Part shown: positions 17,318-26,763 of the stretch, one piece after another
Layout of the letters: each line of letters opens with the position of its first letter
Numbering within the stretch: position 1 is the stretch's first letter
Assembly: GCA_025936755.1 (NCBI GenBank)
Contig: JAICSS010000006.1
Coordinates: forward strand, 1 to 64,000
Reading direction: 5' to 3'
Origin: Solirubrobacterales bacterium
GTDB lineage: Bacteria > Actinomycetota > Thermoleophilia > Solirubrobacterales > 70-9
Length of the DNA stretch: 64,000 nt
The notes under the pieces: generated by a model
Told to the model about the DNA's origin: nothing
The model's input: the letters and a program-made list of their open reading frames with translations, nothing else
Database searches by the model: none
Translations under genes and position numbers: made by a program

Positions 17318-18685
17318 TCAGCCTCCCTCGGTCGCGTAATAGACGTTCTTGACGTCGGTGTAGTGCTCGAGCGCGTCCGGTCCCAGCTCGCGGCCGACGC
17401 CGGACTGCTTGAAGCCGCCGAAGGGGGTGGAGACGCGGACCGAGGTGTTCGAGTTGATCGAGATCGCCCCGGTGTCGATCGCCCGCGCCACCCGCAGCGC
17501 CCGCGCCCCATCGCCGGTCCAGATCGAGCCCGAGAGGCCGTAGACGCTGTCGTTGGCGAGGCGGACCGCGTCCTCCTCGGAATCGAAGGGGATGACGCAG
17601 GCGACCGGGCCGAAGATCTCCTCGGCGGCGGCGCGGTCGTCGTTCGCGACCGGCGCCAGCACGGTCGGGGGGAACCAGTAGCCGGGGCCGTCGGGGGCGT
17701 CGCCGCGGATCGCGACGGGAGCGTCCTCGGGGACGTAGGAGGCGACGGCTTCGCGCTGGCCGGCGGAGATCAGCGGCCCCATCTGCGTCCCCTCCTCGAG
17801 CGGGTCGCCGACCGCGATCCCCTCGACCGCCGGCTGCAGCGCAGCGAGGAAGTCCTCGAGACAGGAGCGCTGGACGAGGATCCGCGAGCGCGCGCAGCAG
17901 TCCTGGCCGGCGTTGCCGAAGACCGCCGGCGGCGCCGCGGCCGCGGCCGCCTCGAGGTCGGCGTCGGCGAAGACGACGTTGGCCGACTTGCCGCCCAGCT
18001 CCAGCGTCACCCGCTTGATCGTCCGCGCCGCCCCGGCGGCGATCCCGCGGCCGACCTCGGTCGAGCCGGTGAAGGCGATCTTGGCGACGTCGGGGTGCTC
18101 GACAAGCCGTTGACCGCAGACGCTGCCCGGTCCGGCGACGACGTTGAGGACGCCCTCCGGCAGCCCGGCGTCGAGGGCGAGCACCTCCAGCTCCAGCGCG
18201 CTCAGCGGCGTCAGCTCGGCGGGCTTCAGGACGACGCAGTTGCCGGCCGCGAGCGCCGGCGCCACCTTCCAGGAGGCGATCGTCAGCGGGAAGTTCCAGG
18301 GGACGATCAGGCCGACAACCCCGAGCGGCTCGCGGAAGGTCATGTCGACGCCGCCGGCGACCGGGATCGTCTGTCCCAGCAGCCGCTCCGGCGCGCCGGC
18401 GTAATAGCGGAAGGTTTCGACCACCATCCCCATCTCCCCCCGCGCGTCGCCGATCGGCTTGCCGGCGTTCCGCGCCTCCAGCCGCGCCAGGTCCTCGTGC
18501 CGCGCCTCGATCGCGTCGGCGAGGTCGCGCAGCAGCCTCGCCCGCTCCGCCGGCGCCACCGCCCGCCAGGCCGGGAAGGCCGCCTTCGCCCGCGCCACCG
18601 CCGCGTCGACCTCCTCCGCCCCGGCCCGCGGCACCTCCGCCATCACCCGCTCCGTCGCCGGCTCGACCACCTCGATCGCGCTCAC
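17318..18685 (-). CDS. Aldehyde dehydrogenase (PuuC / aminobutyraldehyde dehydrogenase-like)
   Basis: A 455-residue NAD(P)-dependent aldehyde dehydrogenase. The cofactor segment VPWNFPLT lies near 130, the general-base Glu is in TLELGGKSANVV near 232, and the catalytic Cys is in GQDCCARSR near 269. The oligomerisation region near the C-terminus contains SVYGLSGSIWT. It starts at GTG and overlaps the upstream PuuD-like stop by 4 nt (GTGA). In this operon it probably oxidises a gamma-glutamylated or free amino-aldehyde, as PuuC does in the putrescine pathway. Confidence 0.92.
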   Translation of the reverse strand: MSAIEVVEPATERVMAEVPRAGAEEVDAAVARAKAAFPAWRAVAPAERARLLRDLADAIEARHEDLARLEARNAGKPIGDARGEMGMVVETFRYYAGAPERLLGQTIPVAGGVDMTFREPLGVVGLIVPWNFPLTIASWKVAPALAAGNCVVLKPAELTPLSALELEVLALDAGLPEGVLNVVAGPGSVCGQRLVEHPDVAKIAFTGSTEVGRGIAAGAARTIKRVTLELGGKSANVVFADADLEAAAAAAPPAVFGNAGQDCCARSRILVQRSCLEDFLAALQPAVEGIAVGDPLEEGTQMGPLISAGQREAVASYVPEDAPVAIRGDAPDGPGYWFPPTVLAPVANDDRAAAEEIFGPVACVIPFDSEEDAVRLANDSVYGLSGSIWTGDGARALRVARAIDTGAISINSNTSVRVSTPFGGFKQSGVGRELGPDALEHYTDVKNVYYATEGG

Positions 18686-19431
18686 GCAGGCTCCCCCTGT
18701 GGCGCTTTCCTCTCGCTATGCGAGAGCTTTGCGACACGCCCCGCCTCGACCAGCGCCGCGATCAGCTGCGAGTCCTCGTCTTCCTCGGGGTGCCAGATGA
18801 CGCCGAGGGCGAAGCGCCTGCCGGGGAGCTCGATCGCCTCGGGCAGGTCGTCCTCGGCCGACCAGCCGGTCACCCGCAGCCCCTCGCCGAGCCGGTCGAC
18901 GCCCTGGTGATGGTGAGACCAGACGACGAAGCCCTCGACGCCCGCCGCGGTGCAGGCAAGCGACTCCGGCTCGAGCCGGATGTGGTGCTTGCTGAAGGTG
19001 CCGGCGACCGTCCGGTGCGCCTCGTTGCCCAGCGTCTCCGGCAGGTGCTGGACCAGGGTCCCGCCCAGCGCCACGTTCAGCAGCTGCATGCCGCGGCAGA
19101 TACCCAGCAGCGGCAGGTCGCGCTCCAGCGCCCGCCGCGCCAGCGCCAGCTCGAAGGCGTCGCGGTCGGGCCAGGTGCCGCGCGTCTCCGGGTGCGGCTC
19201 GGCCCCGTAGCTCCCCGGGTCGATGTCGGCGCCGCCGGCGAGCATCAGCGCGTCGACCCGGTCGAGCAGCAGGTCGGGGTCCTCGACCGCGGCCTCGTCG
19301 GGCGGCAGCACGATCGCGATCCCGCCCGCGCGCTGCACGGCGCTGACATAGGCGCGCGGCGCCAGCGTCACCTCGTAGCCGTCCCACACCCCCCACGACA
19401 CCCGCTCGACCGCCGCGCAGATCCCGACCAC
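18682..19431 (-). CDS. Gamma-glutamyl-gamma-aminobutyrate hydrolase family protein (PuuD-like)
   Basis: A class I GATase-like hydrolase that splits gamma-glutamyl amides. Nucleophile Cys is in GICRGMQLLN, with His and Glu in IWHPEEDED near the C-terminus. The frame is open to an ATG at 19500, which overlaps the upstream stop by ATGA (272 aa). But codons 8-22 of that version are encoded by palindromic repeat B1, whose other copies are intergenic, and homologues normally begin close to the strand VVGI. The GTG at 19431 (249 aa) is therefore preferred. Second enzyme of the likely GS, PuuD, ALDH route. Confidence 0.88.
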   Translation of the reverse strand: MVGICAAVERVSWGVWDGYEVTLAPRAYVSAVQRAGGIAIVLPPDEAAVEDPDLLLDRVDALMLAGGADIDPGSYGAEPHPETRGTWPDRDAFELALARRALERDLPLLGICRGMQLLNVALGGTLVQHLPETLGNEAHRTVAGTFSKHHIRLEPESLACTAAGVEGFVVWSHHHQGVDRLGEGLRVTGWSAEDDLPEAIELPGRRFALGVIWHPEEDEDSQLIAALVEAGRVAKLSHSERKAPQGEPA

Positions 19432-19434
19432 CGC

Positions 19435-19479
19435 TCGTCTGTTCCTTTTCGTTGCTATGTCCCGACAAGGAACAGACGA
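19435..19479. repeat. Palindromic repeat family B, copy 1
   Basis: Arms TCGTCTGTTCCTT and AAGGAACAGACGA pair perfectly over 13 bp around a 19-nt loop containing GTTGCTAT. It lies between the GS stop and the PuuD-like gene. Compared with copy 2 at 52018, one T-A pair is replaced by C-G with pairing kept. A separate GGGGGTCCCCC palindrome lies next to it at about 19481-19492. Confidence 0.78.
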
Positions 19480-19496
19480 ATGGGGGTCCCCCCCGC

Positions 19497-20825
19497 TCAT
19501 AGCCGCTCGAAGCCCCGGTAGCGCTCCCAGTCGGTGACGGCCGCCTCGAAGGCCTCGATCTCGACCCCGGCGCGGTTCAGGTAGTGGTCGACGACCTCGC
19601 CGCCGAAGGCCTCCCGCGCCACCTCGCTCGCGCCGAAGGCGTCCCGCGCCGCGTAGATGTTCGACGGCACCCGCGGCTTCTCGGACTCGTACGCGTTTCC
19701 CTCGAAGACCTCCTCCAGCGGCAGCTCGGCGTCGATCCCGTGCAGGCCGGCGGCGATCATCGCGCTCAGGGCCAGGTAGGGGTTGACGTCGGCGCCCGGC
19801 AGCCGGTTCTCCACCCGCAGGCCCTCGCCGTGGCCGACCACCCGCAGCGAGCAGGTGCGGTTGTCCCGGCCCCAGGCGATCGCGGTCGGGGCGAAGGATC
19901 CCTTGGCGAAGCGCTTGTAGCTGTTGACGTGCGGCGCGTACATCAGCGTCAGCTCCTCCATGCACGCCAGCTGCCCCGCGACGAAGCGCTCGAACAGCTG
20001 CCGGTCGGCGGCGAAGGCGTTCCCTCCGTCCTCGCCCGCCAGCGAGCAGTGGATGTGGCACGAGTTGCCCTCGCGCTCGTTGAACTTGGCCATGAAGGTG
20101 ATCGCGTGCCCCTCCTGGGCCGCGATCTCCTTCGCCCCGTTCTTGTAGATCGCGTGGTTGTCGGCGCTCCGCAGCGCCCCGTCGTAGCGGAAGTTGATCT
20201 CGTGCTGGCCGAGGTTGCACTCGCCCTTGGAGTTCTCGACCTCCATCCCCGCCCCGGCCATCTCGTTGCGGATCCGCCGGATCAGCGGCTCCACCCGCGA
20301 GGTCCCCAGCAGCGAGTAGTCGATGTTGTAGAGGTTGGCCGGCTCGAGCTGGTGGAACCCCTTGCGCCAGGCCTCCTCGTAGGTGTCGCGGAAGACGATG
20401 AACTCGAGCTCGGTCGCCGCCCTGGCGGAGAAGCCGCGCTCCTGCAGCCGCCGCAGCTGCCGGCGCAGGATCTGCCGCGGCGAGGCGGCGACTTCGCGCC
20501 CGTCCCCCCACCGCACGTCGGCCATCACCATCGCCGTCCCCGGCAGCCACGGCACCATCCGCAGCGTGTCGGTGTCCGGGACCATCTCGAAGTCGCCGTA
20601 GCCGGTGTCCCAGGAGGACATCGCGTAGCCGCCGACCGTTTCCATCTCGACGTCGACCGCGAGCAGGTAGTTGCAGCCCTCCGCCCCGTGCTCGAGCACG
20701 TCGGCGAGGAAGTGGCTCGCGGTCAGCCGCTTGCCCTGCAGCCGCCCCTCCATGTCGGCGATCGCGAGCAGCACGGTGTCGACCGTGCCGTCCGCGACCG
20801 CCTTCCTCAGCTCCTCGACGGTCAT
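19497..20825 (-). CDS. Glutamine synthetase family protein (gamma-glutamylamine synthetase-like)
   Basis: A 442-residue type I-fold glutamine synthetase homologue. It has the N-terminal beta-grasp domain, a metal/substrate segment HEINFRYDGAL and the ATP-binding HIHCSL motif near residue 253. It lacks the Tyr-adenylation region of nitrogen-assimilating GlnA, and its surroundings (permease, PuuD-like hydrolase, aldehyde dehydrogenase) fit a PuuA-type enzyme that joins glutamate to an amine such as putrescine or ethanolamine. It starts at ATG 20825 with the permease gene 36 nt upstream. The actual amine substrate is not determined by sequence. Confidence 0.9.
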   Translation of the reverse strand: MTVEELRKAVADGTVDTVLLAIADMEGRLQGKRLTASHFLADVLEHGAEGCNYLLAVDVEMETVGGYAMSSWDTGYGDFEMVPDTDTLRMVPWLPGTAMVMADVRWGDGREVAASPRQILRRQLRRLQERGFSARAATELEFIVFRDTYEEAWRKGFHQLEPANLYNIDYSLLGTSRVEPLIRRIRNEMAGAGMEVENSKGECNLGQHEINFRYDGALRSADNHAIYKNGAKEIAAQEGHAITFMAKFNEREGNSCHIHCSLAGEDGGNAFAADRQLFERFVAGQLACMEELTLMYAPHVNSYKRFAKGSFAPTAIAWGRDNRTCSLRVVGHGEGLRVENRLPGADVNPYLALSAMIAAGLHGIDAELPLEEVFEGNAYESEKPRVPSNIYAARDAFGASEVAREAFGGEVVDHYLNRAGVEIEAFEAAVTDWERYRGFERL

Positions 20826-20861
20826 GTCGGAAACGTTACGCCAGCCTCGTGGGCGGCCGGC

Positions 20862-22481
20862 TCAGGGACGTGACGGACCGACCTCGGGTTCGGCCCCGAT
20901 CGCTTCCTCGATTTCGATCTCGCGCACCTGCCCGGTGAAGTGTCTGCGGGCGCTGGCGAGCCAGCCGATGCCCGCGAGCGTGATCACCACCCCGACCGTC
21001 AACGGCGCGTAGTTGAACGCCTCCCAGCTGAATTCGCCGCCCCACGGGACCGCGGCGGGGGTGAACGGGAGGCAGAAGATGATCGTGATCAGGCCGACCC
21101 AGAAGGTGGCGAAGATGTTCATCCACCGGTACTTGCGGCCGTTGTTCCAGGGCCCGGGCTCGAACGAATCGCCTTTGCGCCAGCGCAGGAAGACGGGGAT
21201 CACGTAGGCGATGTAGAGCCCGATGACGGCGATCGAGACGACCGCGAAGAAGGCGAAGGGAACCGCTTCGCCGTTCGCTTTGCCCTTCAGGCCGGGGAGC
21301 GTGATCAGCAGGGCGAAGACGGCCATGGTCAGCACCGCGTAGATCGGCACCCGCTCGGCGTTGACCCGCGAGATCCAGCCCGAGACTCGGTGGCCGAAGC
21401 CTTTGTCGCGCGAGAACGCGTAACACATGCGCGAGGCGCTGGTCAGGCAGGCGGCGCCGCAGAAGAGCTGTCCCACCACCGAGATGATGAGGACGAACTT
21501 GCCCCAGCCGCTCCCCAGGGCTTCGACCAGCAGCGACGGCGCGAATCCTTCCGCTTCGTTGGCGCCGCCGACGTTGGTCACCGCGAAGGTGATGGCGAGC
21601 AGGACGACCCAGCCGATCACCGCCGAGTAGAAGATCGAGCGCCAGACGCCCTTCGCCGCCGATTCCGAGGCACCGTGGGTCTCCTCGGAGATGTGCGCCG
21701 AGGCGTCGAAGCCGGTGATCGTGTACTGGGTCAGCAGGAAGCCGAGCGGCAGCACGTAGAACCAGTACATGCCGTCGCTGAAGCCGCTGTTGTTGATCCG
21801 GTGGCCGAAGACGAAGCTGAAGCTCTGGTGGCCGTCGGGGACGAGGATGAGGACGATCACGATCGCGGCGACGCCGATCACGTGCCACCAGACCGAGACG
21901 CTGTTGACCAGCGAGAGCAGGTGCGTTCGGCGCACGTTGACGATCGTGTGGACGGTGAGGATCAGCGCGAAGAGAAGGAAGACCTCGCCGAGGATGTGGG
22001 CTTCGTCGCCGAAGTTGACCCCGAGCAGGTTCACTTCGTAGAGACCGAGGACGACGTTGAGGAAGGTGGCGCAGGCGTAGTCGACGGAGGCGAGGACGGC
22101 GACCAGGCCGATCAGGTTGAACCAGCCGGTGAACCAGGCCCAGATCGGTCCGCCGAGGCGCCCGGACCACCAGTAGATCCCGCCCGCGGTCGGGTAGGCG
22201 GAGACCAGCTCCGACATGCAGAAGCCGATGATCAGGATCGGGATCGAGATCAGCGGCCAGCCGATCGAGATCGCGATCGGCCCGCCGTTGTTCCACGCCT
22301 GGCCGTAGGTGGTGAAGCAGCCGGCGAGGATGGAGATGATCGTGAACGAGATCGCGAAGTTGGAGAACCCGCTCCAGGCGCGATTCAGGGTCTGTTTGTA
22401 ACCGAGCTCCGCCAGTCGCTGTTCGTCGCGGCTGGGGGACGAAACGCTGCTCTCCATCAACCCTCTCCCTTCCGTAGCCAC
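20862..22481 (-). CDS. APC-family amino acid/amine permease
   Basis: A 539-residue polytopic transporter with about 12 predicted membrane helices. The APC signature region lies near residue 90 (SAYPTAGGIYWW) and a consensus GFDASAHISEETHGA segment near 255, both typical of the GABA/choline/polyamine permease subgroup. N- and C-termini are charged and cytoplasmic. As the first gene of the minus-strand operon it probably imports the amine processed by the downstream enzymes. Confidence 0.92.
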   Translation of the reverse strand: MATEGRGLMESSVSSPSRDEQRLAELGYKQTLNRAWSGFSNFAISFTIISILAGCFTTYGQAWNNGGPIAISIGWPLISIPILIIGFCMSELVSAYPTAGGIYWWSGRLGGPIWAWFTGWFNLIGLVAVLASVDYACATFLNVVLGLYEVNLLGVNFGDEAHILGEVFLLFALILTVHTIVNVRRTHLLSLVNSVSVWWHVIGVAAIVIVLILVPDGHQSFSFVFGHRINNSGFSDGMYWFYVLPLGFLLTQYTITGFDASAHISEETHGASESAAKGVWRSIFYSAVIGWVVLLAITFAVTNVGGANEAEGFAPSLLVEALGSGWGKFVLIISVVGQLFCGAACLTSASRMCYAFSRDKGFGHRVSGWISRVNAERVPIYAVLTMAVFALLITLPGLKGKANGEAVPFAFFAVVSIAVIGLYIAYVIPVFLRWRKGDSFEPGPWNNGRKYRWMNIFATFWVGLITIIFCLPFTPAAVPWGGEFSWEAFNYAPLTVGVVITLAGIGWLASARRHFTGQVREIEIEEAIGAEPEVGPSRP

Positions 22482-22613
22482 CCGAGCTGTCGGATTAAAA
22501 GGTGTGTCGAACCGACCTATAAAAGTCGACGCGAGCCTAGATCCTGCCCTTGACCCGTGTCAATGGGCCGGTGGAGAATCTCTACCCGCCGCCGCGACTT
22601 CTCCTACCCTTCG

Positions 22614-23531
22614 ATGGCCTCCCTCGCAGACACCCTTGGACCGATCTCGGCGCGGCTGGGCGAGTTCGAAGGCGACCCGGTCCCGCTCGAGGGCGGGATC
22701 ACCAACCGCAACTACCGGGTGCGGTTCGCCGGCGAGGACGTGGTCGTGCGGCTGCCCGGCAAGGACACCGCGCTGCTGGAGATCGACCGCGGCACCGAGA
22801 AGGCGGCGGGCGAGCTGGCGGCGCGGGCAGGGATCGGACCGGCGGTGGTGGCGATGCTCGACGACCCGCCCTGCCTGGTGACCGAGTTCGTCGCCGGCGA
22901 GCCGATGGCGGCGGCCGAGCTGCGCGAGCCGGCGGCGCTGATCGAGGTGGCGGCGGCGCTGCGGGCCCTGCACGGCTGCGCGGAGCGGCTGCCGGCCGAG
23001 TTCTCGAGCTTCCGCATCATCGAGACCTACGCAGCGCGGATGGCCGACCGCGGCGCCGAGGTCCCCGGCTCCTACGAGTGGGCGCTGGCGGCGGCGCACC
23101 GGATCGAAGCGGTGCTGGTCGGGCCCGAGCACGATCCCGTTCCCTGCCACGACGACCTCCTCGCCGCCAACTTCATCCGCTCGCCGCGGGGGCTGCGGAT
23201 CGTCGACTGGGAGTACGCGGGGACGGGGGACCGCTACTTCGACCTCGGCAACTTCGCCGTCAACAACGAGCTCGACGAGGGCCAGGAGGCGGAGCTGCTG
23301 GCCGCCTACTTCGAGTCGCCGGCGAGCGACCGGCGGCTCGCCTCGCTGCGGCTGATGCGCTTCATGTCCGACTTCCGCGAGGCGATGTGGGGGGCGGTAC
23401 AGAGCACGATCTCCGACCTCGAGTTCGACTTCGGCGACTACTGCGCGAAGCACTTCGAACGGATGCGGGAGGCCGCCGGCGAGGGAAGGCTGGAGGCGCT
23501 GCTGAAGGAGGCGGGCGATGCCTCGAGCTGA
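22614..23531 (+). CDS. Phosphotransferase family protein (choline/ethanolamine kinase-like)
   Basis: A 305-residue kinase of the aminoglycoside phosphotransferase/choline kinase fold. An N-terminal GGITNRNYRV nucleotide loop is followed by the catalytic CHDDLLAANF and the metal-binding IVDWEYAGTGDRYFDL motif. The ATG at 22614 gives a natural N-terminus; the open frame continues 19 codons upstream into a non-conserved Arg-rich stretch, and neither start has a strong ribosome site. It overlaps the following oxidoreductase gene by 14 nt. With that neighbour it suggests metabolism of choline-derived or other small amino-alcohols; resistance to an antibiotic is not indicated. Confidence 0.85.
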   Translation: MASLADTLGPISARLGEFEGDPVPLEGGITNRNYRVRFAGEDVVVRLPGKDTALLEIDRGTEKAAGELAARAGIGPAVVAMLDDPPCLVTEFVAGEPMAAAELREPAALIEVAAALRALHGCAERLPAEFSSFRIIETYAARMADRGAEVPGSYEWALAAAHRIEAVLVGPEHDPVPCHDDLLAANFIRSPRGLRIVDWEYAGTGDRYFDLGNFAVNNELDEGQEAELLAAYFESPASDRRLASLRLMRFMSDFREAMWGAVQSTISDLEFDFGDYCAKHFERMREAAGEGRLEALLKEAGDASS

Positions 23532-26041
23532 ACTTCCGGACCGCGCCCGCTGCGTCATCGTCGGCGGCGGCGTCGGCGGCGCCTCGCTCGCCTACCACCT
23601 GGCGAAGCTCGGCTGGGAGGACGTCGTCCTGCTCGAGCGCTCGCAGCTGACCTCGGGCTCGACCTTCCACTCGGCGGGGCTGGTCGGACAGCTGCGCGGC
23701 TCGGTCTCGCTGACGAAGATGATGATGCACTCGGTCGAGCTCTACCGGCGGCTCGGCGAGGAGTCGGAGTTCGACCCCGGCTGGGTCGAGTGCGGCGGCA
23801 TCCGCCTCGCCTCCAGCGCGGAGCGGATGGAGGAGCTGCGCCGCCAGGCCGGCTGGGCGAAGACCTTCGGCCTGCCGCTGGAGCTGATCTCCGCCGAGGA
23901 GGCGCAGGAGATGTTCCCGCTGATGTCGACCGACGGCGTGCTCGGCGGCGCCTGGCTGCCGACCGACGGCTACGTCGATCCGGCGCAGCTGACCTACGCG
24001 CTCGCCGACGGCGCCCGCCAGGGCGGCTGCCGCATCTTCACCGACACCCGGGTGACCGGGATCGAGGTCGGCGGCGGCCGCGTCTGGGGAGTGCAGACCG
24101 ACAGGGGCGAGGTCGAGGCCGAAGTCGTCGTCGACGCCGGCGGCATGTACGCGGCCGAGATCGCCCGCCTGGCCGGCGTCCGCGTCCCGGTGATCCCGAT
24201 GTCCCACCAGTACCTAGTCACCCAGCCGCTGGAGGCGGTCCGCGAGGCGCGCCAGTCCGCCCGGGTGCGGTCGAGCTTTGGCGTGGATAACACGCCTAAC
24301 CTCAACCACACCCGGGGGCATTTGCCCACTTTGCGGGATCCCGACCTGCTCGTCTACTACCGCGAGGACGGGGACGGGCTGGTGATGGGCGGCTACGAGC
24401 GGCGCAGCGAGCCGGCGTTCCTGCCGCAGGGGACGGGACGGGTGGAGGCGATTCCAGCCGACTTCAACGGCCGCCTCCTGGAAGAGGACTGGGAGCGGTT
24501 CGAGGAGATCACCGAGAACTCGAAGCGGCGGGTGCCGGCGATGGAAGACATCACGGTGACGAAACTGATCAACGGGCCCGAGGCGTTCACGCCCGACAAC
24601 GAGTTCTGCCTCGGCCGCCGGCTTCTTCGTCTGCGCCGGCTTCTGCGCCCACGGGCTGGCGGGCGCGGGCGGGATCGGCAAGGTCATGGCCGAGTGGATC
24701 GTCGACGGCGAACCGAGCCTCGACCTCTGGCACATGGACATCCGCCGCTTCGGCGCCCAGTACCGGTCTCCCGCCTACACCCACGCGCGGATCGAGGAGA
24801 CCTACGAGACCTACTACGACATCCGCTACCCCAACCACGAGCGGCAGGCGGGGCGGCCGCTGCGGACGTCGCCGGCCAACGCCTGGCACCGCGAGCACGG
24901 AGCCGCCTTCGGCGAGAAGTCCGGCTGGGAGCGGGTCAACTGGTACGAAGCGAATTCGGCCGCCGGGGACGAGGCGCTGCGGCCGCGCGGCTGGGCGGGC
25001 CGCCACTGGTCGCCGGCGATCGGGGCCGAGCACCGCGCCGCCCGCGAGGCCGTCGCGCTCTTCGACGAGAGCTCCTTCGCGAAGCTGGAGATCGAGGGCG
25101 AGGGAGCGGAGTCGTTCCTCGAAATCCTCTGCGACAACCGGATCGCCCGCGACGTCGGCCGGATCGCCTACACGCAGATGCTGAACGGGCGCGGCGGCAT
25201 CGAGTGCGACTTCACCGTCGCGCGCCTGGCCGAGGACCGCTTCCAGGTCGTCACCGGCACCGCCTTCGGCAACCACGACCGCGAGTGGATGCGCCGCCAC
25301 CTCCCCGACGGCGACGAGGTGCGGATCCACGACGTCAGCTCCCAGTGGGCCTGCTTCGGGATCTGGGGACCGCGGGCGCGCGAGGCGCTGCAGCCGCTGA
25401 CTCCGCAGGACCTCGGCAGCGAGGCCTTCCCGTACATGTCGCTGCGGGAGACGACGGTCGGCAACGTGCCGGCGCGGCTGCTGCGGGTGACCTACGTCGG
25501 GGAGCTCGGCTGGGAGATCTACTGCCCGGCCGAGTACGGGCTCGGGCTCTGGCGGGAGCTGTGGGAGGCGGGCCAGCCCCACGGCCTCCTCGCCGGCGGC
25601 TACCGGGCGATCGACAGCCTCCGCCTGGAGAAGGGCTACCGGGTCTGGGGCGCCGACATCACCCCGGACGAGACTCCCTACGAGGGCGGCGTCGGCTTCT
25701 GCGTCAAGCTCGACAAGCCCGCGGGTTTCGTCGGCGAAGAGGCGCTGCTGGAGGCCAAGGAGCGCGGCCCGCGCAAGCGCCTCTGCTGCCTCACCCTCGC
25801 CGACCCCCGCTCGATCGCGCTCGGCAACGAGCCGGTGCGGGTCGGTGGCGAGATCGTCGGGCGGGTGACGAGCGGCGGCTACGGCTACACCGTCGAGCGC
25901 TCGATCGCCTACGCCTACCTGCCGCCGGAGCGGGCCGAGCCGGGGACCGCGGTCGAGGTCGAGATCTTCGGCCGCTGGGTCGGGGGCGAGGTCGCGGCCG
26001 AGCCGTTGTTCGACCCCGACGGCGAGCGCGTCCGCGCCTAG
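23518..26041 (+). pseudogene. Frameshifted FAD-dependent sarcosine/dimethylglycine dehydrogenase-like gene
   Basis: The locus encodes one long protein: an N-terminal FAD-binding DAO domain (dinucleotide motif VIVGGGVGGASLAYHLAKLG) followed by a GcvT/aminomethyltransferase domain. This is the layout of dimethylglycine and sarcosine dehydrogenases. The frame is broken near 24611-24616. Up to EFCLG it is in the frame of 23518; from SAAGFFVCAGFCAHG onward it continues in the frame of 24686. The frame change fits an 8-nt deletion between short CGG-ending repeats, which would restore CLGESAAG. It may be a true mutation or an assembly error. The first-frame ORF runs on to 26769 out of frame, and that part is not real. 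Confidence 0.85.
24686..26041 (+). CDS. Downstream open frame of the broken gene: GcvT-type folate-binding domain
   Basis: This 451-residue open frame is the 3' piece of the frameshifted gene at 23518. It includes the end of the FAD domain (MAEWIVDGEPSLDLW) and the whole aminomethyltransferase-like domain. In that domain LRVTYVGELGWEIY and EKGYRVWGADITPDETPYEGG are the usual GcvT signatures for tetrahydrofolate and substrate binding. Translated alone it would lack the flavin domain and could not act as a dehydrogenase. Its stop overlaps the stop of the convergent GntR gene by 4 nt. Confidence 0.75.
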   Translation: MAEWIVDGEPSLDLWHMDIRRFGAQYRSPAYTHARIEETYETYYDIRYPNHERQAGRPLRTSPANAWHREHGAAFGEKSGWERVNWYEANSAAGDEALRPRGWAGRHWSPAIGAEHRAAREAVALFDESSFAKLEIEGEGAESFLEILCDNRIARDVGRIAYTQMLNGRGGIECDFTVARLAEDRFQVVTGTAFGNHDREWMRRHLPDGDEVRIHDVSSQWACFGIWGPRAREALQPLTPQDLGSEAFPYMSLRETTVGNVPARLLRVTYVGELGWEIYCPAEYGLGLWRELWEAGQPHGLLAGGYRAIDSLRLEKGYRVWGADITPDETPYEGGVGFCVKLDKPAGFVGEEALLEAKERGPRKRLCCLTLADPRSIALGNEPVRVGGEIVGRVTSGGYGYTVERSIAYAYLPPERAEPGTAVEVEIFGRWVGGEVAAEPLFDPDGERVRA

Positions 26042-26763
26042 ACCGCGACCGGCGCCGGCAGCAGGCCGGCGAGGATGTGCTCGGTCCCCTGGGTGTGCTC
26101 GCGCATCAGCTTCGCCGCCCTGGCGCCGTCGCCCTTGCGCAGCGCTTTCAGCAGCCGCGCGTGCTGTTCGTTGGAGATCGTCAGGACCTCGGGCGGGTGG
26201 GCGATCAGCGCGATCAGGTCGCTCATCTGCGCCTGCACGTCGGTCATCGCGCTCAACAGCCGCGGCGAGTGCGCGGCCTCGGCGATGCCGATGTGGAAGC
26301 GGATGTCGATCCGCCGGTACTCCTCGAAGTCCTCCAGCTCGCCGGCCATCTTCTTCACCCACTCCTCGAGCCGGTCGAACTGCGCCTCCTCCCCGCGCTC
26401 CGCCGCCAGCACCGCGGCGCCGGACTCGATCGCCACCCGGTAGTCGAGCACCGCCCAGGCCCCTTGGTCGAGCGGCTCCCCGCCCGCTTCGGCGAGCGGC
26501 GGCCGCTCGGCGACGAAGGTGCCGCCGCTCCGCCCTCGCAGCGAGACCAGGTGCCCGCTCTGCACCAGCGCCGTCAGCGCCTGCCGCAACGTCGAGCGCG
26601 AGATCCGCAGCCGCTGCGCCAGCTCCCGCTCCGGCGGCAGCTTGGCCCCGGGGGCCAGCAGGCCGAGCCGGATCGCGCTCCCCAGGCGCTCGACCGTCTC
26701 CTCGAAAGTGCTCGCCGGCTGCACCGGCATGAACACAGCTTCAAGCGCCGCGTCCCGCTCCAT
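26038..26763 (-). CDS. GntR-family transcriptional regulator, FadR/FCD subfamily
   Basis: A 241-residue repressor-type protein with an N-terminal winged helix (LPPERELAQRLRISRSTLRQ, residues 40-60) and an all-helical FCD ligand domain. Metal/ligand residues are seen in RRIDIRFHIGIAEAAHSPRL near 150-170 and in the HARLLKALRKGD region. It is convergent with, and overlaps by 4 nt, the sarcosine/dimethylglycine dehydrogenase-like gene, so it is a natural candidate to control amine or N-methyl compound catabolism here. The operator was not identified. Confidence 0.9.
   Translation of the reverse strand: MERDAALEAVFMPVQPASTFEETVERLGSAIRLGLLAPGAKLPPERELAQRLRISRSTLRQALTALVQSGHLVSLRGRSGGTFVAERPPLAEAGGEPLDQGAWAVLDYRVAIESGAAVLAAERGEEAQFDRLEEWVKKMAGELEDFEEYRRIDIRFHIGIAEAAHSPRLLSAMTDVQAQMSDLIALIAHPPEVLTISNEQHARLLKALRKGDGARAAKLMREHTQGTEHILAGLLPAPVAV

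Noticed and set aside
22482-22613. Riboswitch or operator ahead of the permease operon
   Set aside because: Only a short GTCG-AAC-CGAC palindrome (22506-22516) is seen; it is too short and the region too small to support a riboswitch.
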